In this document: piece by piece, positions 7,062 to 14,211 of the stretch
How positions within the stretch are numbered: position 1 is the first letter of the stretch
Layout: every line of letters starts with the position of its first letter
Origin: an uncultured Bacteroidales bacterium
GTDB taxonomy: Bacteria > Bacteroidota > Bacteroidia > Bacteroidales > Paludibacteraceae
Direction: 5' to 3'
DNA: 64,000 nt
Assembly: GCA_900316845.1 (NCBI GenBank)
Contig: ONEG01000009.1
Span: 1 to 64,000 of the forward strand
Notes under the pieces: generated by a model
The model's database searches: none
The model's input: the letters and a program-made list of their open reading frames with translations, nothing else
What the model was told of the DNA's origin: nothing
Program-made: the position numbers and the translations under genes

Positions 7062-8771
7062 ATGAAAAAACTAATCATCCTGGCATTGGCTGCGACGATG
7101 TTCGCGTCATGCGGAAAGAAGGCAGAAGAAGATGGTTTCGCTTGGAACAAAGCGACCGTCTATTTTGTGCTGGTGGACCGTTTTTGCAACGGCGATAGTA
7201 CCAATGACCAACAGTATGGTCGCTGCACCGACTACGGTAGCGAACGCATGAACGCTTCTACCTTTCATGGAGGCGACTACGCCGGACTCTTGCAGAAAGC
7301 CAAAGAGGGCTACTTCACCGACTTGGGCGTAGATGTTGTTTGGCTGACCGATCCGTACGAACAAGTGCATGGTTGGGTGCCCGGCAGCGGTTGGGTGGTC
7401 AATGACTTCCCGCACTACGGTTACCATGGTTACTACCCGCTGGACTATACCCAGATGGACAAGAACTTCGGTACGATTGAGGAATACCGTGCGCTGATAG
7501 ACGAACTGCATGCGCAAGGTATCCGCGTGATGGAAGGAGCCAATATCAACGATATCGGTTATCCGACGTACTTGGATGCGTTGCAGCAAGGATTTGCTAC
7601 AGTGCCGGGTATTGATACGGAAACAGCAGCGGTGGAGCATCGTCGTGACATCAACTACGCTGCGTGGTTGGAGGCAATGTATGACCAGCCCGATTGGTAC
7701 ACCACCGAATGGTTGCGCCGACCGGCTGAGACGGACGACCCGTATCAGATGACCCTGTACGGCCTGCCGGATTATCTGACCGAAAAGACGGAGCCGGTTC
7801 GCCTGCCGGCTTTCCTGCATCGCAAATGGCAACGGGAAGGCAACGACAATGATGCGTGGACGTGGCCTGCGATGAAAGCCTTGCGAAAGGACACCACGCT
7901 GGCGCCGGATGATTATGTGATACGGTATATCGCGGCATGGGTGGAGGAATTCGGTATAGACGGTTTCCGCTGCGATGTCGTAGGTTATGTGCACCCGTGG
8001 CGTTGGAAACAACTGCATGACGCCTGCAACGAGGCGCTGAACCGATGGCGTGCCAAACATCCCGAGCAGGCGGCTTCCAAGTGGACGGACGAAGTGATGT
8101 TCACCGGTGACTATGACGATGCCTATATCACTCATCTGCCTGAGTATGAAGCGAATGGCTTTAACAGCATGGTGAATATGATGTTCCCGAAAGATGGTGA
8201 CCTGACCACTATCGCGCAGACATGGCAGGCGTATAGCGATTCGATGGCGGTTTGGCAGGCTGCGGGCTATGCATGGTATCCGTTCTCGTACCTGAACAAT
8301 GCCTATTTCCGCGAAGCGGACATGGAGCATATGGACCGGTGCTCCACCTGTTTTCTGCTGTCACCCGGAGCCGTGCAGATTTTCTATGGCGATGAGGTAG
8401 GTCGTAAGACTTCGGACGCAATCCTGAATGTGGATGCAGCACAGGGTTTCCGCAGCGACTACGATTGGTCTGTGCCTAACGATACGCTCATGGCGCACTA
8501 CCGGAAGTTATGCGCGTTCCGTAAAGCTCATCCTGCGGTCGGCGCCGGAAAACAAACGATGCTGAATTCCACTACTGTGCTGAGGGCATTGGGCAAAGAC
8601 ACAATCGTCATCGCCTTGAATCCGCACCCCGCGATGCCCATACCGGTTCCTTTTGCGGACGGCGACCGCGTAAAAAATGCGTATAGTGGCGAAACGACCG
8701 TCGTTCAAAACGGTCAAGTGATGCTGCAACAATCCTGCGGTCACGTGGCACTTATCGAGAAAATGAACTGA
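7062..8771 (+). CDS. MalS-type GH13 alpha-amylase-family lipoprotein, catalytic residues degenerate
   Basis: A 569-residue lipoprotein with a lipobox ending at C17 (MFASC). The family is clear from 'ATVYFVLVDRFCNGDSTNDQQYG', 'STFHGGDYAGL', 'YGYHGYYPLDYTQMD', 'FGIDGFRCD' and 'SPGAVQIFYGDE'. The nucleophile (D305) is kept. In other GH13 catalytic regions the expected residues are gone: region I DVVxNH reads GANIND (G159, D164), the acid/base Glu of the TGE motif is D350, and the HD of region IV is N413-A414. It may therefore bind glucans rather than cut them, or have changed chemistry. It lies next to the XRE gene and before the tRNA-His fragment, so it is probably element cargo. The frame is intact. 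Confidence 0.85.
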   Translation: MKKLIILALAATMFASCGKKAEEDGFAWNKATVYFVLVDRFCNGDSTNDQQYGRCTDYGSERMNASTFHGGDYAGLLQKAKEGYFTDLGVDVVWLTDPYEQVHGWVPGSGWVVNDFPHYGYHGYYPLDYTQMDKNFGTIEEYRALIDELHAQGIRVMEGANINDIGYPTYLDALQQGFATVPGIDTETAAVEHRRDINYAAWLEAMYDQPDWYTTEWLRRPAETDDPYQMTLYGLPDYLTEKTEPVRLPAFLHRKWQREGNDNDAWTWPAMKALRKDTTLAPDDYVIRYIAAWVEEFGIDGFRCDVVGYVHPWRWKQLHDACNEALNRWRAKHPEQAASKWTDEVMFTGDYDDAYITHLPEYEANGFNSMVNMMFPKDGDLTTIAQTWQAYSDSMAVWQAAGYAWYPFSYLNNAYFREADMEHMDRCSTCFLLSPGAVQIFYGDEVGRKTSDAILNVDAAQGFRSDYDWSVPNDTLMAHYRKLCAFRKAHPAVGAGKQTMLNSTTVLRALGKDTIVIALNPHPAMPIPVPFADGDRVKNAYSGETTVVQNGQVMLQQSCGHVALIEKMN

Positions 8772-8975
8772 ATGAGTTTCGGAACTGGTTTCACAACTTT
8801 TTGATAAGAGTGAATTTTTATAATATATTTATATATTATATAGTAACAAATTGAAGAAGCAAAGCTCAGCCAGATTTAAGCCAGCAAGTGCTAAAAAATG
8901 GCAAAAATGATAGTAAATTGAATTTATAAACCGCTGAAAATCAGCACTTTAAGAAATTGACTCAGAGGTTACGAG
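8772..8975. other. AT-rich noncoding end of the putative element
   Basis: No gene seen. An extremely AT-rich stretch (about 8818-8842) is followed by the third copy of the dispersed direct repeat (8907-8922). AT-rich tracts and short direct repeats beside an attachment site could be binding sites for an integrase and its accessory proteins. Confidence 0.4.
8907..8922 (+). repeat. Dispersed direct repeat, copy 3
   Basis: ATGATAGTAAATTGAA, one change from the 16-bp core at 2207 and 6589. It lies about 65 bp before the tRNA-His fragment. Confidence 0.4.
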
Positions 8976-9006
8976 TGTCGTGGGTTCGAGCCCCACATTC
9001 CACCCA
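8976..9006 (+). repeat. tRNA-His 3' fragment, candidate attachment site 1
   Basis: TGTC, then a full T arm (GTGGG, loop TTCGAGC, CCCAC at 8980-8996), then ATTCCAC and C at 8997-9004. This matches the 3' end of bacterial tRNA-His, whose discriminator base is C. The upstream sequence cannot form the D arm, anticodon arm or 5' acceptor strand, so it is a fragment. Such fragments arise where an element has integrated into a tRNA gene. Confidence 0.7.
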
Positions 9007-9007
9007 C

Positions 9008-9033
9008 AGACATCTTTCGGGATGTCTTTTTTT
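9008..9033 (+). terminator. Terminator after tRNA-His fragment 1
   Basis: AGACATC and GATGTCT pair around TTTCGG and are followed by a run of seven or more T. Confidence 0.8.
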
Positions 9034-9154
9034 GTATAGTGGCTTGTTCCTTGCGGCACTCTTTATCGGTTAGTCCATCCGTATCAGTAAGCAAGCTTCC
9101 TATACGCCTGTACTATCCGCTAAAATCTTGTCAGATGAGCCACTATACAAAAAA
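9028..9154. repeat. 127-bp segment with 17-bp perfect inverted ends
   Basis: The sequence at 9028-9044 (ending GTATAGTGGCT) is repeated in exact inverse at 9138-9154. The 93-bp interior has no gene. It could be a MITE-like remnant, a recombination substrate, or the foot of a large RNA hairpin. The left end overlaps the T tract of the terminator. Confidence 0.55.
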
Positions 9155-9227
9155 TCGGTGGATGTGAGGGCTCTTAAACCCAGGTTCTTGCTCGTTTCTC
9201 TCGCTGCGATCTGCGCTTCGCGCTGTG

Positions 9228-9247
9228 CGAGCCCCACATTCCACCCA
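9228..9247 (+). repeat. tRNA-His 3' fragment, candidate attachment site 2
   Basis: An exact 20-bp copy of 8987-9006 (CGAGCCCCACATTCCACCCA), 241 bp downstream and also followed at once by a terminator. Only the distal T arm and the acceptor end are kept. Confidence 0.65.
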
Positions 9248-9250
9248 AAA

Positions 9251-9292
9251 ACAGCGGAAATACCTTTAGGTATCGCCGCTGTTTTTTTTTTT
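9251..9292 (+). terminator. Terminator after tRNA-His fragment 2
   Basis: ACAGCGG pairs with CCGCTGT, with an inner ATACC/GGTAT stem, followed by eleven T. It may be the original terminator of the chromosomal tRNA-His gene. Confidence 0.85.
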
Positions 9293-9302
9293 CTCATTTT
9301 TG

Positions 9303-9334
9303 TTGTATGAACAAGCATTTAAAGCTTACTTTTG
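9303..9334 (+). promoter_or_regulatory. Promoter in front of the 23-bp repeat array
   Basis: TTG at 9303-9305 and TACTTTTG at 9327-9334, 21 bp apart. The predicted start is at about 9341, at or next to the ATG of the small leader frame at 9342. Confidence 0.55.
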
Positions 9335-9341
9335 CGACAAA

Positions 9342-9431
9342 AATGCGCCATCTTCCCAAACAGAATTATGCCAAACTGCGGAACAAATCATCGCCAAACT
9401 GCGGAACAAAATTTCGCCAACTCGGTGATTG
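9342..9431 (+). CDS. Possible 29-codon leader peptide across the repeat array
   Basis: ATG at 9342 opens a 29-codon frame ending in RQLGD and TGA at 9429-9431. Directly after it a mini-frame ATG-CGC-CAA-CTC-GGT-GAT-TAA encodes MRQLGD. Both lie between two promoters and upstream of the ATPase. Whether they are translated cannot be told from sequence; they may only reflect the repeats. Confidence 0.3.
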
Positions 9432-9480
9432 AAAATGCGCCAACTCGGTGATTAAAAATACGCCAACTCGGTGATTAAAA
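9370..9480 (+). repeat. Five tandem 23-bp repeats upstream of a DUF4143 ATPase
   Basis: Units start with GCCAA at 9370, 9393, 9416, 9439 and 9462, an exact 23-bp period. The first two are GCCAAACTGCGGAACAAA; the last three are GCCAACTCGGTGATT plus A-rich spacer. The array ends about 25 bp before the -33 element of the ATPase promoter, so it could bind a regulator. Confidence 0.75.
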
Positions 9481-9502
9481 TTGAAAAATTATTGAAAAAT
9501 AT

Positions 9503-9533
9503 TTGCGTATGTCAATTATTTTTAGTAATTTTG
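9503..9533 (+). promoter_or_regulatory. Promoter of the ATPase gene
   Basis: TTG at 9503-9505 and TAATTTTG at 9526-9533, 20 bp apart, about 60 bp before the start codon at 9595. Confidence 0.75.
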
Positions 9534-9594
9534 CAGCGGATTTCTTACCTCATGATAGAAATCACTCGAACGATAACTACAAAATAATAGAAAA

Positions 9595-10875
9595 ATGAGT
9601 GAGTACAGACCGCGAATAGCTGACCAATTATTGGCAGAAAGTTTAGAGGCTTTAGGGGCCGTTTTAGTACAAGGTACAAAATGGTGCGGAAAGACGACGA
9701 CTTCTGTTCACCATGCTAATAGTGTACTCTATATGGATGATCCGACCCAAAAGGCACAAAACCTTGCTTTAGCACAAACAAACATCAAACAACTTTTGGC
9801 AGGAGCGACACCGCGTGTAATTGATGAATGGGAGTTAGCTCCTGAATTATGGGATGCAGCACGATTTGAGGTAGATCATCGTGATGAACATGTAGGACAA
9901 TTCATCTTTACCGGCTCGGCTGTGCCTAAAGAAAAAGATAAGGAGAAGATGTTTCATAGCGGAGCAGGACGATTTGACTGGATCACTATGCGACCGATGA
10001 GCTTATGGGAATCAGGAGATAGTACCGGTGACGTGAGTATAACCGACTTATTTGACGGCGCTATGCCGGAGGGTACGTCTTCTGTTGATTTAGATCGCCT
10101 TGCTTTTCTAACATGCCGAGGTGGTTGGCCGGGAGCATTGACTTTATCTGAAAATGCGGCGTTGCATGTCTCTCGCGCGTACTTAAAGGCAGTAGTGAAT
10201 TCAGATATAAACCGCGTAGATGACGTGAAACGAGATCCGGACTTGATGTTACGCATCATACGTAGTTTGGCACGTAATCAAGGTGAACAAATTCCATATA
10301 CTACTATACGCGCGGACGTAATTAATAATGAGAAGGTCCAATTGAGTGACGACACAGTAGAGAGTTATGTGAAAGTGTTAAAGAAAATATTCTTAGAAGA
10401 GGATATGCGCGCGTGGAACCCTAATCTACGGAGCAAAACGGCAATTCGTACGACCGATACACGCTATTTTGTGGATTCTAGCATAGCAACAGCTGCATTA
10501 GGATTAGGTCCTAAAGATTTAATCAATGATTTGATAGATTTCGGTTTCTATTTTGAAACCTTAGCAGTTCGTGATTTGCGTATTTATGCAGATGCCTTGG
10601 ATTGTGAAGTGTTCCACTACCGGGATAAGAATGGCCTGGAATGTGATGCCGTGCTACATAGGCGTAATGGTTCATATGGTTTGATAGAAATCAAAATCGG
10701 TGGGGCAGATAATATAGAAAAAGGTGCAAAAACCTTAAAGGACTTGGCATCAAAGATTGATACTACTAAGATGAAAGCACCGTCATTTATGATGGTTGTC
10801 ACGGGTATTGGACAATATGCCTATCGTCGCCCGGATGGTGTTTATGTAGTGCCTATCGGGTGCTTAAAACCATAA
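9595..10875 (+). CDS. AAA_14/DUF4143 ATP-binding protein (426 aa)
   Basis: Member of the large bacterial and archaeal family of solitary ATPases. The Walker A motif GTKWCGKT lies at residues 27-34, a Walker B-like 'VIDEWE' near 75-80, and a sensor-like 'FIFTGSA' follows. The C-terminal DUF4143 part ends with 'GLECDAVL...YGLIEIKIGG', a pattern like a PD-(D/E)XK nuclease core (D, then E-x-K). The cellular role of the family is unsettled; defence, toxin-antitoxin-like and regulatory roles have been suggested. Codon choice is more AT-rich (many TTA leucines) than in the core genes to the right, which suggests transfer. It is a single-gene unit with its own promoter, repeat array and terminator. 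Confidence 0.85.
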   Translation: MSEYRPRIADQLLAESLEALGAVLVQGTKWCGKTTTSVHHANSVLYMDDPTQKAQNLALAQTNIKQLLAGATPRVIDEWELAPELWDAARFEVDHRDEHVGQFIFTGSAVPKEKDKEKMFHSGAGRFDWITMRPMSLWESGDSTGDVSITDLFDGAMPEGTSSVDLDRLAFLTCRGGWPGALTLSENAALHVSRAYLKAVVNSDINRVDDVKRDPDLMLRIIRSLARNQGEQIPYTTIRADVINNEKVQLSDDTVESYVKVLKKIFLEEDMRAWNPNLRSKTAIRTTDTRYFVDSSIATAALGLGPKDLINDLIDFGFYFETLAVRDLRIYADALDCEVFHYRDKNGLECDAVLHRRNGSYGLIEIKIGGADNIEKGAKTLKDLASKIDTTKMKAPSFMMVVTGIGQYAYRRPDGVYVVPIGCLKP

Positions 10876-10946
10876 TTTTATTAAAAACTGTGTCAAAACT
10901 GTGTCACGGCACTGACTTGACTGAACGATAATTTGATTAAGGCTTT

Positions 10947-10984
10947 CTTCTGCCCGGTTTACAACCCAGCAGAAGTTTTTTTTA
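10947..10984 (+). terminator. Terminator of the ATPase gene
   Basis: CTTCTGC and GCAGAAG pair around a 15-nt loop and are followed by nine T. Confidence 0.8.
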
Positions 10985-11590
10985 ATTTGTTAGCGAATTG
11001 ACACACCAAGCAAAAGCACGCGCGAGGCGAAGATGCGGAGTGACGAAATGACCACCTTTTTCCCAAACGAGCGTGCAATGGTCGGGACCTATTGTGCGTT
11101 GCAGATGATCATACTCCCAGCGGACATTTGTGCCCACTTGCGCAATGGCTTTGTTCTTGGTGATCTCTTCGCGGTCGCCGAGACTGAGATAGACATAGCG
11201 TGCATACACCTCATGCGCGTCAGAGAAGCCTTTCCATGCCACAATCCAAAGCGATGGAGAAGCGGATGCAACAGCGTCAAAGCACTCCTCTTTGCAGACC
11301 GCCCAACGTGCAAATAGACCAGCTAACGAGTACCCTCCCAACACAACAGGTAACTTGCCATATCGCTCAAATATGTACGGCATTAGATGTTCTGCGATAA
11401 AGTCCAATGTCTCAAAAGCATGGTCACCAACCGATTGTCGCGGAGAGATATTCGGGTCAATTGCCTCTATCTCAGCATCCAGCGTAGCATCTTCATGCTC
11501 GCCCACCGGCTGAATGAGCAGCACTTGCGGTTGCTCGTCTGCGTAGATGACGCATTTCTTGCCTGATATTATTTCGCGAATTTGGCGCAT
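10982..11590 (-). CDS. Alpha/beta-hydrolase-type esterase (202 aa)
   Basis: The nucleophile elbow GGYSLAG puts the catalytic Ser at residue 88; D138 in 'LSLGDRE' and H180 in 'KGGHF' complete a plausible triad. This order and spacing fit the putative-esterase (esterase D/Fes-like) branch, which hydrolyses small ester substrates in the cytoplasm. No signal peptide is present. The C-terminus stops at the terminator of the convergent ATPase gene. The substrate cannot be predicted. It may be co-transcribed with the exonuclease gene 36 bp upstream. Confidence 0.8.
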   Translation of the reverse strand: MRQIREIISGKKCVIYADEQPQVLLIQPVGEHEDATLDAEIEAIDPNISPRQSVGDHAFETLDFIAEHLMPYIFERYGKLPVVLGGYSLAGLFARWAVCKEECFDAVASASPSLWIVAWKGFSDAHEVYARYVYLSLGDREEITKNKAIAQVGTNVRWEYDHLQRTIGPDHCTLVWEKGGHFVTPHLRLARAFAWCVNSLTN

Positions 11591-11626
11591 TGGCTTATAA
11601 CATTACACAAATCGCTTCCTCGATTT

Positions 11627-12142
11627 TCATAAAATTTGTTTTGCAATTATTGCACATGCCTCGGCATCGGCAAGGGCATGGTGGTGGTTCGTCATTTCGT
11701 AGCCGCAATAGCCGGCGATGATATCCAAATTATGATGTCCTTCCGGCCACACTTTGCGCGAACGGAGCAAGGTACATTCAAACTCATAGTCCGGATAAGC
11801 AATCTCATACGCTCGAAAAACCGCCTTCAGGCAGTTCTCGTCAAACGCCTTATTGTGCGCCACAAACGGCACTTCTCCGTCCTCGATATATGGGAAATAC
11901 TCATGCACCTTACGCACCGCCTCAGACCATACATCCGGAAATTCGGGTGCATCGTTGGTATCGTCAAAATGCAGTCCGTTCACTTCGCTACAGCGGGCAT
12001 TGTAGTAGTTCGGTATCGGACGGATGAGCGAGTAGTAGTTATCCACTATCTCGCCGTTCTTGGCGATAACCAACCCGACCGAACAAACGCTTGACTGCGC
12101 GAAGTTCGCCGTCTCAAAATCTATGGCTACAAAGTTATCCAT
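11627..12142 (-). CDS. DEDDh-type 3'-5' exonuclease (171 aa)
   Basis: A stand-alone DnaQ-fold exonuclease. The DEDDh residues are visible: D8 and E10 in 'VAIDFET', D101 in 'AHNKAFDENCLK', and H155 with D159 in 'NHHHALADAEAC'. It should remove nucleotides from DNA or RNA 3' ends with two metal ions. At 171 residues it is a single domain without polymerase. The start overlaps the stop of the upstream 78-aa gene by 8 bp, so the two are coupled. Similar short exonucleases occur alone in many Bacteroidales genomes; the exact substrate is not predictable. Confidence 0.88.
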   Translation of the reverse strand: MDNFVAIDFETANFAQSSVCSVGLVIAKNGEIVDNYYSLIRPIPNYYNARCSEVNGLHFDDTNDAPEFPDVWSEAVRKVHEYFPYIEDGEVPFVAHNKAFDENCLKAVFRAYEIAYPDYEFECTLLRSRKVWPEGHHNLDIIAGYCGYEMTNHHHALADAEACAIIAKQIL

Positions 12143-12371
12143 TCAGTAACTCGCTCAGTTTGTCGTCCCGAACGATCTTTGGTGCACTCTTGCCGGCGAG
12201 AACCAGTATTTTCTTCCCGTCGCGATAGATATGCAGCTGCCGTGAACGTACAACCGCCACGAGCGTCGGGTCGCTCTCTATCTGCTCGCGGATTGCACGG
12301 AACTCGCCGTCCTCCGCGAACAATTTCCGCTGCAGATGACTGCACATATTCGTAGTGTCTATAGATGCCAT
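12135..12371 (-). CDS. Hypothetical protein coupled to the exonuclease (78 aa)
   Basis: A small soluble protein. The second half, 'VVRSRQLHIYRDGKKILVLAGKSAPKIVRDDKLSELL', has a beta-hairpin and helix character. Its stop lies inside the exonuclease start region (8-bp overlap), a strong sign that the two are translated together and perhaps work as partners. No family recognised. Confidence 0.6.
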   Translation of the reverse strand: MASIDTTNMCSHLQRKLFAEDGEFRAIREQIESDPTLVAVVRSRQLHIYRDGKKILVLAGKSAPKIVRDDKLSELLNG

Positions 12372-12430
12372 TTATTCAGCCTTGTAGTTAGATGTTTGCA
12401 GCCGTTAATATTATGTGGACAGAGCATGGA

Positions 12431-13558
12431 CTAAATTAGCCAATCAAGGTAATTGTCGGGAGTGACTATTGCTGTTCCTTTGATGTCATAGGCTTTCAGG
12501 AATGATTCCGGAAGTTTGGTGGTTCCTTTCTTCGGGTTCCATTTCATTTCAAAAGCCGACATCATACCATCCGACTCCTCAATATAGTCTATCTCTTGCT
12601 GCGATGTCGTGCGCCAGAAATACATATTACAATGGTGTCCCATGTAGTGATTACGCTTAATACGCTCCGAGATGAAGAAGTTCTCCCATAATTGCCCCAT
12701 ATCATTGCGCAACGATACAGGTGCAAATTGCTGTATAACCGCGTTGCGTACGCCATTGTCATAGAAATAAATCTTCTTCGCTTTCTTTAACTCGTTACGC
12801 AGATTGCGGCTCAGTCCGTTAAGCCGGAAGATGATGAAGCATTTCTCCAGCAAATCAATATATTTTTCAACGGTCTTGCTGTCAGTCCCTACGGTTTGCG
12901 CCAATTCGTTATAAGACACCTCCGAACCAACTTGAAAAGCCAATGCTTGCAGAAGTTTATTTAGGACTTCCGGTTTGCGCAAACTATCCATCGTCAAAAT
13001 ATCTTTGTACAGATAACTATCCGAAAGAGACAGCAAAAGACTCTGAGCATTTCCGATGTTAGAGAGGACGTCCGGATAAGAGCCATAGATAAGACGCGTT
13101 TCCAATAAGCGTTTTACATCCAGATATCCTGAAGACTTATAAATCTCGTTGGTGGAGATTGGAAACATCTGATACTCAAATTTGCGCCCTGTGAGAGGCT
13201 CATTGAGCCGGTTTCTCAATTCAAACGCCGATGAGCCGGTTGCTATTATTTGCACATCGGGTATGTTATCAACTATCAGTTTGAGTGTCAAACCGATATT
13301 GTTTACTTTCTGCGCTTCGTCAATAACTATGAATTTGGCACCACCCACCAGCAATTGTAGTTCACGCAAATTGCGGTTAGTAAGCGCCTCCACTACTTGC
13401 GGCTCATCGCAGTTGAGGTATTGCACTTCCGCTTGTTGTTCTTGGATAATCTGTTTGAGAAGTGTTGTCTTGCCGACCTGCCGTGCCCCAAGAAGGATAA
13501 TCGCTTTGCCTTGGAAACATTGGTCGATGATGATTGGGTGTAAATCTCGCTTAAACAT
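12431..13558 (-). CDS. AAA_14/DUF4143 ATP-binding protein (375 aa)
   Basis: Second family member in the window, more canonical than the one at 9595. I start it at the ATG at 13556-13558 (MFKRDLHPII...), because the promoter at 13582-13612 lies inside any longer frame. Walker A is GARQVGKTT at residues 24-32, Walker B 'FIVIDEAQ', sensor 'IIATGSSAFEL'. A winged-helix-like part follows (SYNELAQTVGTDSKTVEKYIDLLEKCF), and the DUF4143 end keeps 'QEIDYIEESDGMMSAFEMKW', a PD-(D/E)XK-like D, E-x-K pattern. It is about 36 per cent GC-poorer in wobble positions than the core genes by eye, suggesting transfer. Upstream lie two GGATTATATTCC-type repeats. Confidence 0.88.
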   Translation of the reverse strand: MFKRDLHPIIIDQCFQGKAIILLGARQVGKTTLLKQIIQEQQAEVQYLNCDEPQVVEALTNRNLRELQLLVGGAKFIVIDEAQKVNNIGLTLKLIVDNIPDVQIIATGSSAFELRNRLNEPLTGRKFEYQMFPISTNEIYKSSGYLDVKRLLETRLIYGSYPDVLSNIGNAQSLLLSLSDSYLYKDILTMDSLRKPEVLNKLLQALAFQVGSEVSYNELAQTVGTDSKTVEKYIDLLEKCFIIFRLNGLSRNLRNELKKAKKIYFYDNGVRNAVIQQFAPVSLRNDMGQLWENFFISERIKRNHYMGHHCNMYFWRTTSQQEIDYIEESDGMMSAFEMKWNPKKGTTKLPESFLKAYDIKGTAIVTPDNYLDWLI

Positions 13559-13581
13559 ACCTACGTCGGTTAAAATCGCTG

Positions 13582-13612
13582 CAAAGGTACAACTTTTATT
13601 TGAATTATGCAA
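13582..13612 (-). promoter_or_regulatory. Promoter of the second DUF4143 ATPase
   Basis: On the minus strand TTG (13612-13610) and TACCTTTG (13589-13582) are 20 bp apart, about 24 bp from the chosen ATG. Confidence 0.75.
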
Positions 13613-13614
13613 AC

Positions 13615-13663
13615 TTTTTGGAGTATAATCCGAAAAATTATATTATTTTTTGGAATATAATCC
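13615..13663. repeat. Two GGATTATATTCC-type repeats upstream of the ATPase promoter
   Basis: The 17-bp words at 13615-13631 and 13647-13663 (TTTTTGGAGTATAATCC and TTTTTGGAATATAATCC) differ at one base and are 32 bp apart, about three helical turns. They sit just upstream of the promoter and are good operator candidates. Confidence 0.6.
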
Positions 13664-13683
13664 ATAAATCATGGTATGTATGT

Positions 13684-14142
13684 TTACTTGATATAATATA
13701 CTTGCTTATTGGACGGATATTCATACACATAGTAGTAATCCGAGCCTAAAAGTGTCGTATGCTTTATTTCGTAGATTTTTTTGTTCGTGAAATATTCATA
13801 GACATAGAAATAATCTGTTCCGAGAAGCGTTGTTTGCTTTACATCGTAAAGTTGTTTATTTGTGAAATATTCATAGACATTGTAATAATCCGTTCCAAGG
13901 AGTGTAGTATGCTTTGCTCTGTACGCATGTTTGTGCGACGGATATTCGTAAATATCGTAATAATCGGTTCCGAGGAGCGTAGTAGGTTTAATGGAATACA
14001 CCTGTTTATTGGACGGATATTCATACACGGACATGGATCCGTAGCTATAGCCGCTCCCGCCGCCATAATCTCCTGTCAGCGTAGAGTCTTCGCATGCTAC
14101 GCATACAAACGCTAATAATATGTATATCCAAAGTTTTCGCAT
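13684..14142 (-). CDS. Lipoprotein built of 25-residue tandem repeats (152 aa)
   Basis: A signal peptide with a lipobox (FVCVAC) directs it to the membrane surface. After a Gly/Ser/Tyr-rich linker (residues 20-38) come four full copies and one partial copy of a 25-residue repeat. Its conserved core is YEY-x(3)-K-x(2)-Y-x(2)-K-x-TTLLG(T/S)DY. The aromatic, beta-prone pattern suggests a beta-repeat surface protein. No known family is recognised. The repeats are fairly similar at the DNA level too (75-bp period), so copy number could vary between strains. It lies between the DUF1016 nuclease and the ATPase. Confidence 0.75.
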   Translation of the reverse strand: MRKLWIYILLAFVCVACEDSTLTGDYGGGSGYSYGSMSVYEYPSNKQVYSIKPTTLLGTDYYDIYEYPSHKHAYRAKHTTLLGTDYYNVYEYFTNKQLYDVKQTTLLGTDYFYVYEYFTNKKIYEIKHTTLLGSDYYYVYEYPSNKQVYYIK

Positions 14143-14170
14143 CTACAGGATAATATTTGCATTTTTCTTT

Positions 14171-14211
14171 CTCACTCATCTCTCGGTCATCTCCCGCTCA
14201 TCGCTCGGTGG
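14171..14211. repeat. Short degenerate tandem repeat at a gene end
   Basis: Variants of CTCATCT, CTCGGT and CGCTCAT follow each other with a period near 7-9 nt and run into the stop region of the DUF1016 gene. Confidence 0.4.

Noticed and set aside
7107..8330. A 407-codon leftward frame opposite the amylase-family gene
   Set aside because: It is rich in His, Arg and Ile, has no domain, and mirrors a GC-biased third position of the real gene.
8940..9006. A complete tRNA-His gene
   Set aside because: Only the T arm and acceptor 3' strand can be formed; no D arm, anticodon arm or 5' acceptor strand is present upstream.
9370..9480. CRISPR array
   Set aside because: The 23-bp period leaves spacers of only a few bases, the units diverge, and no cas genes are present.
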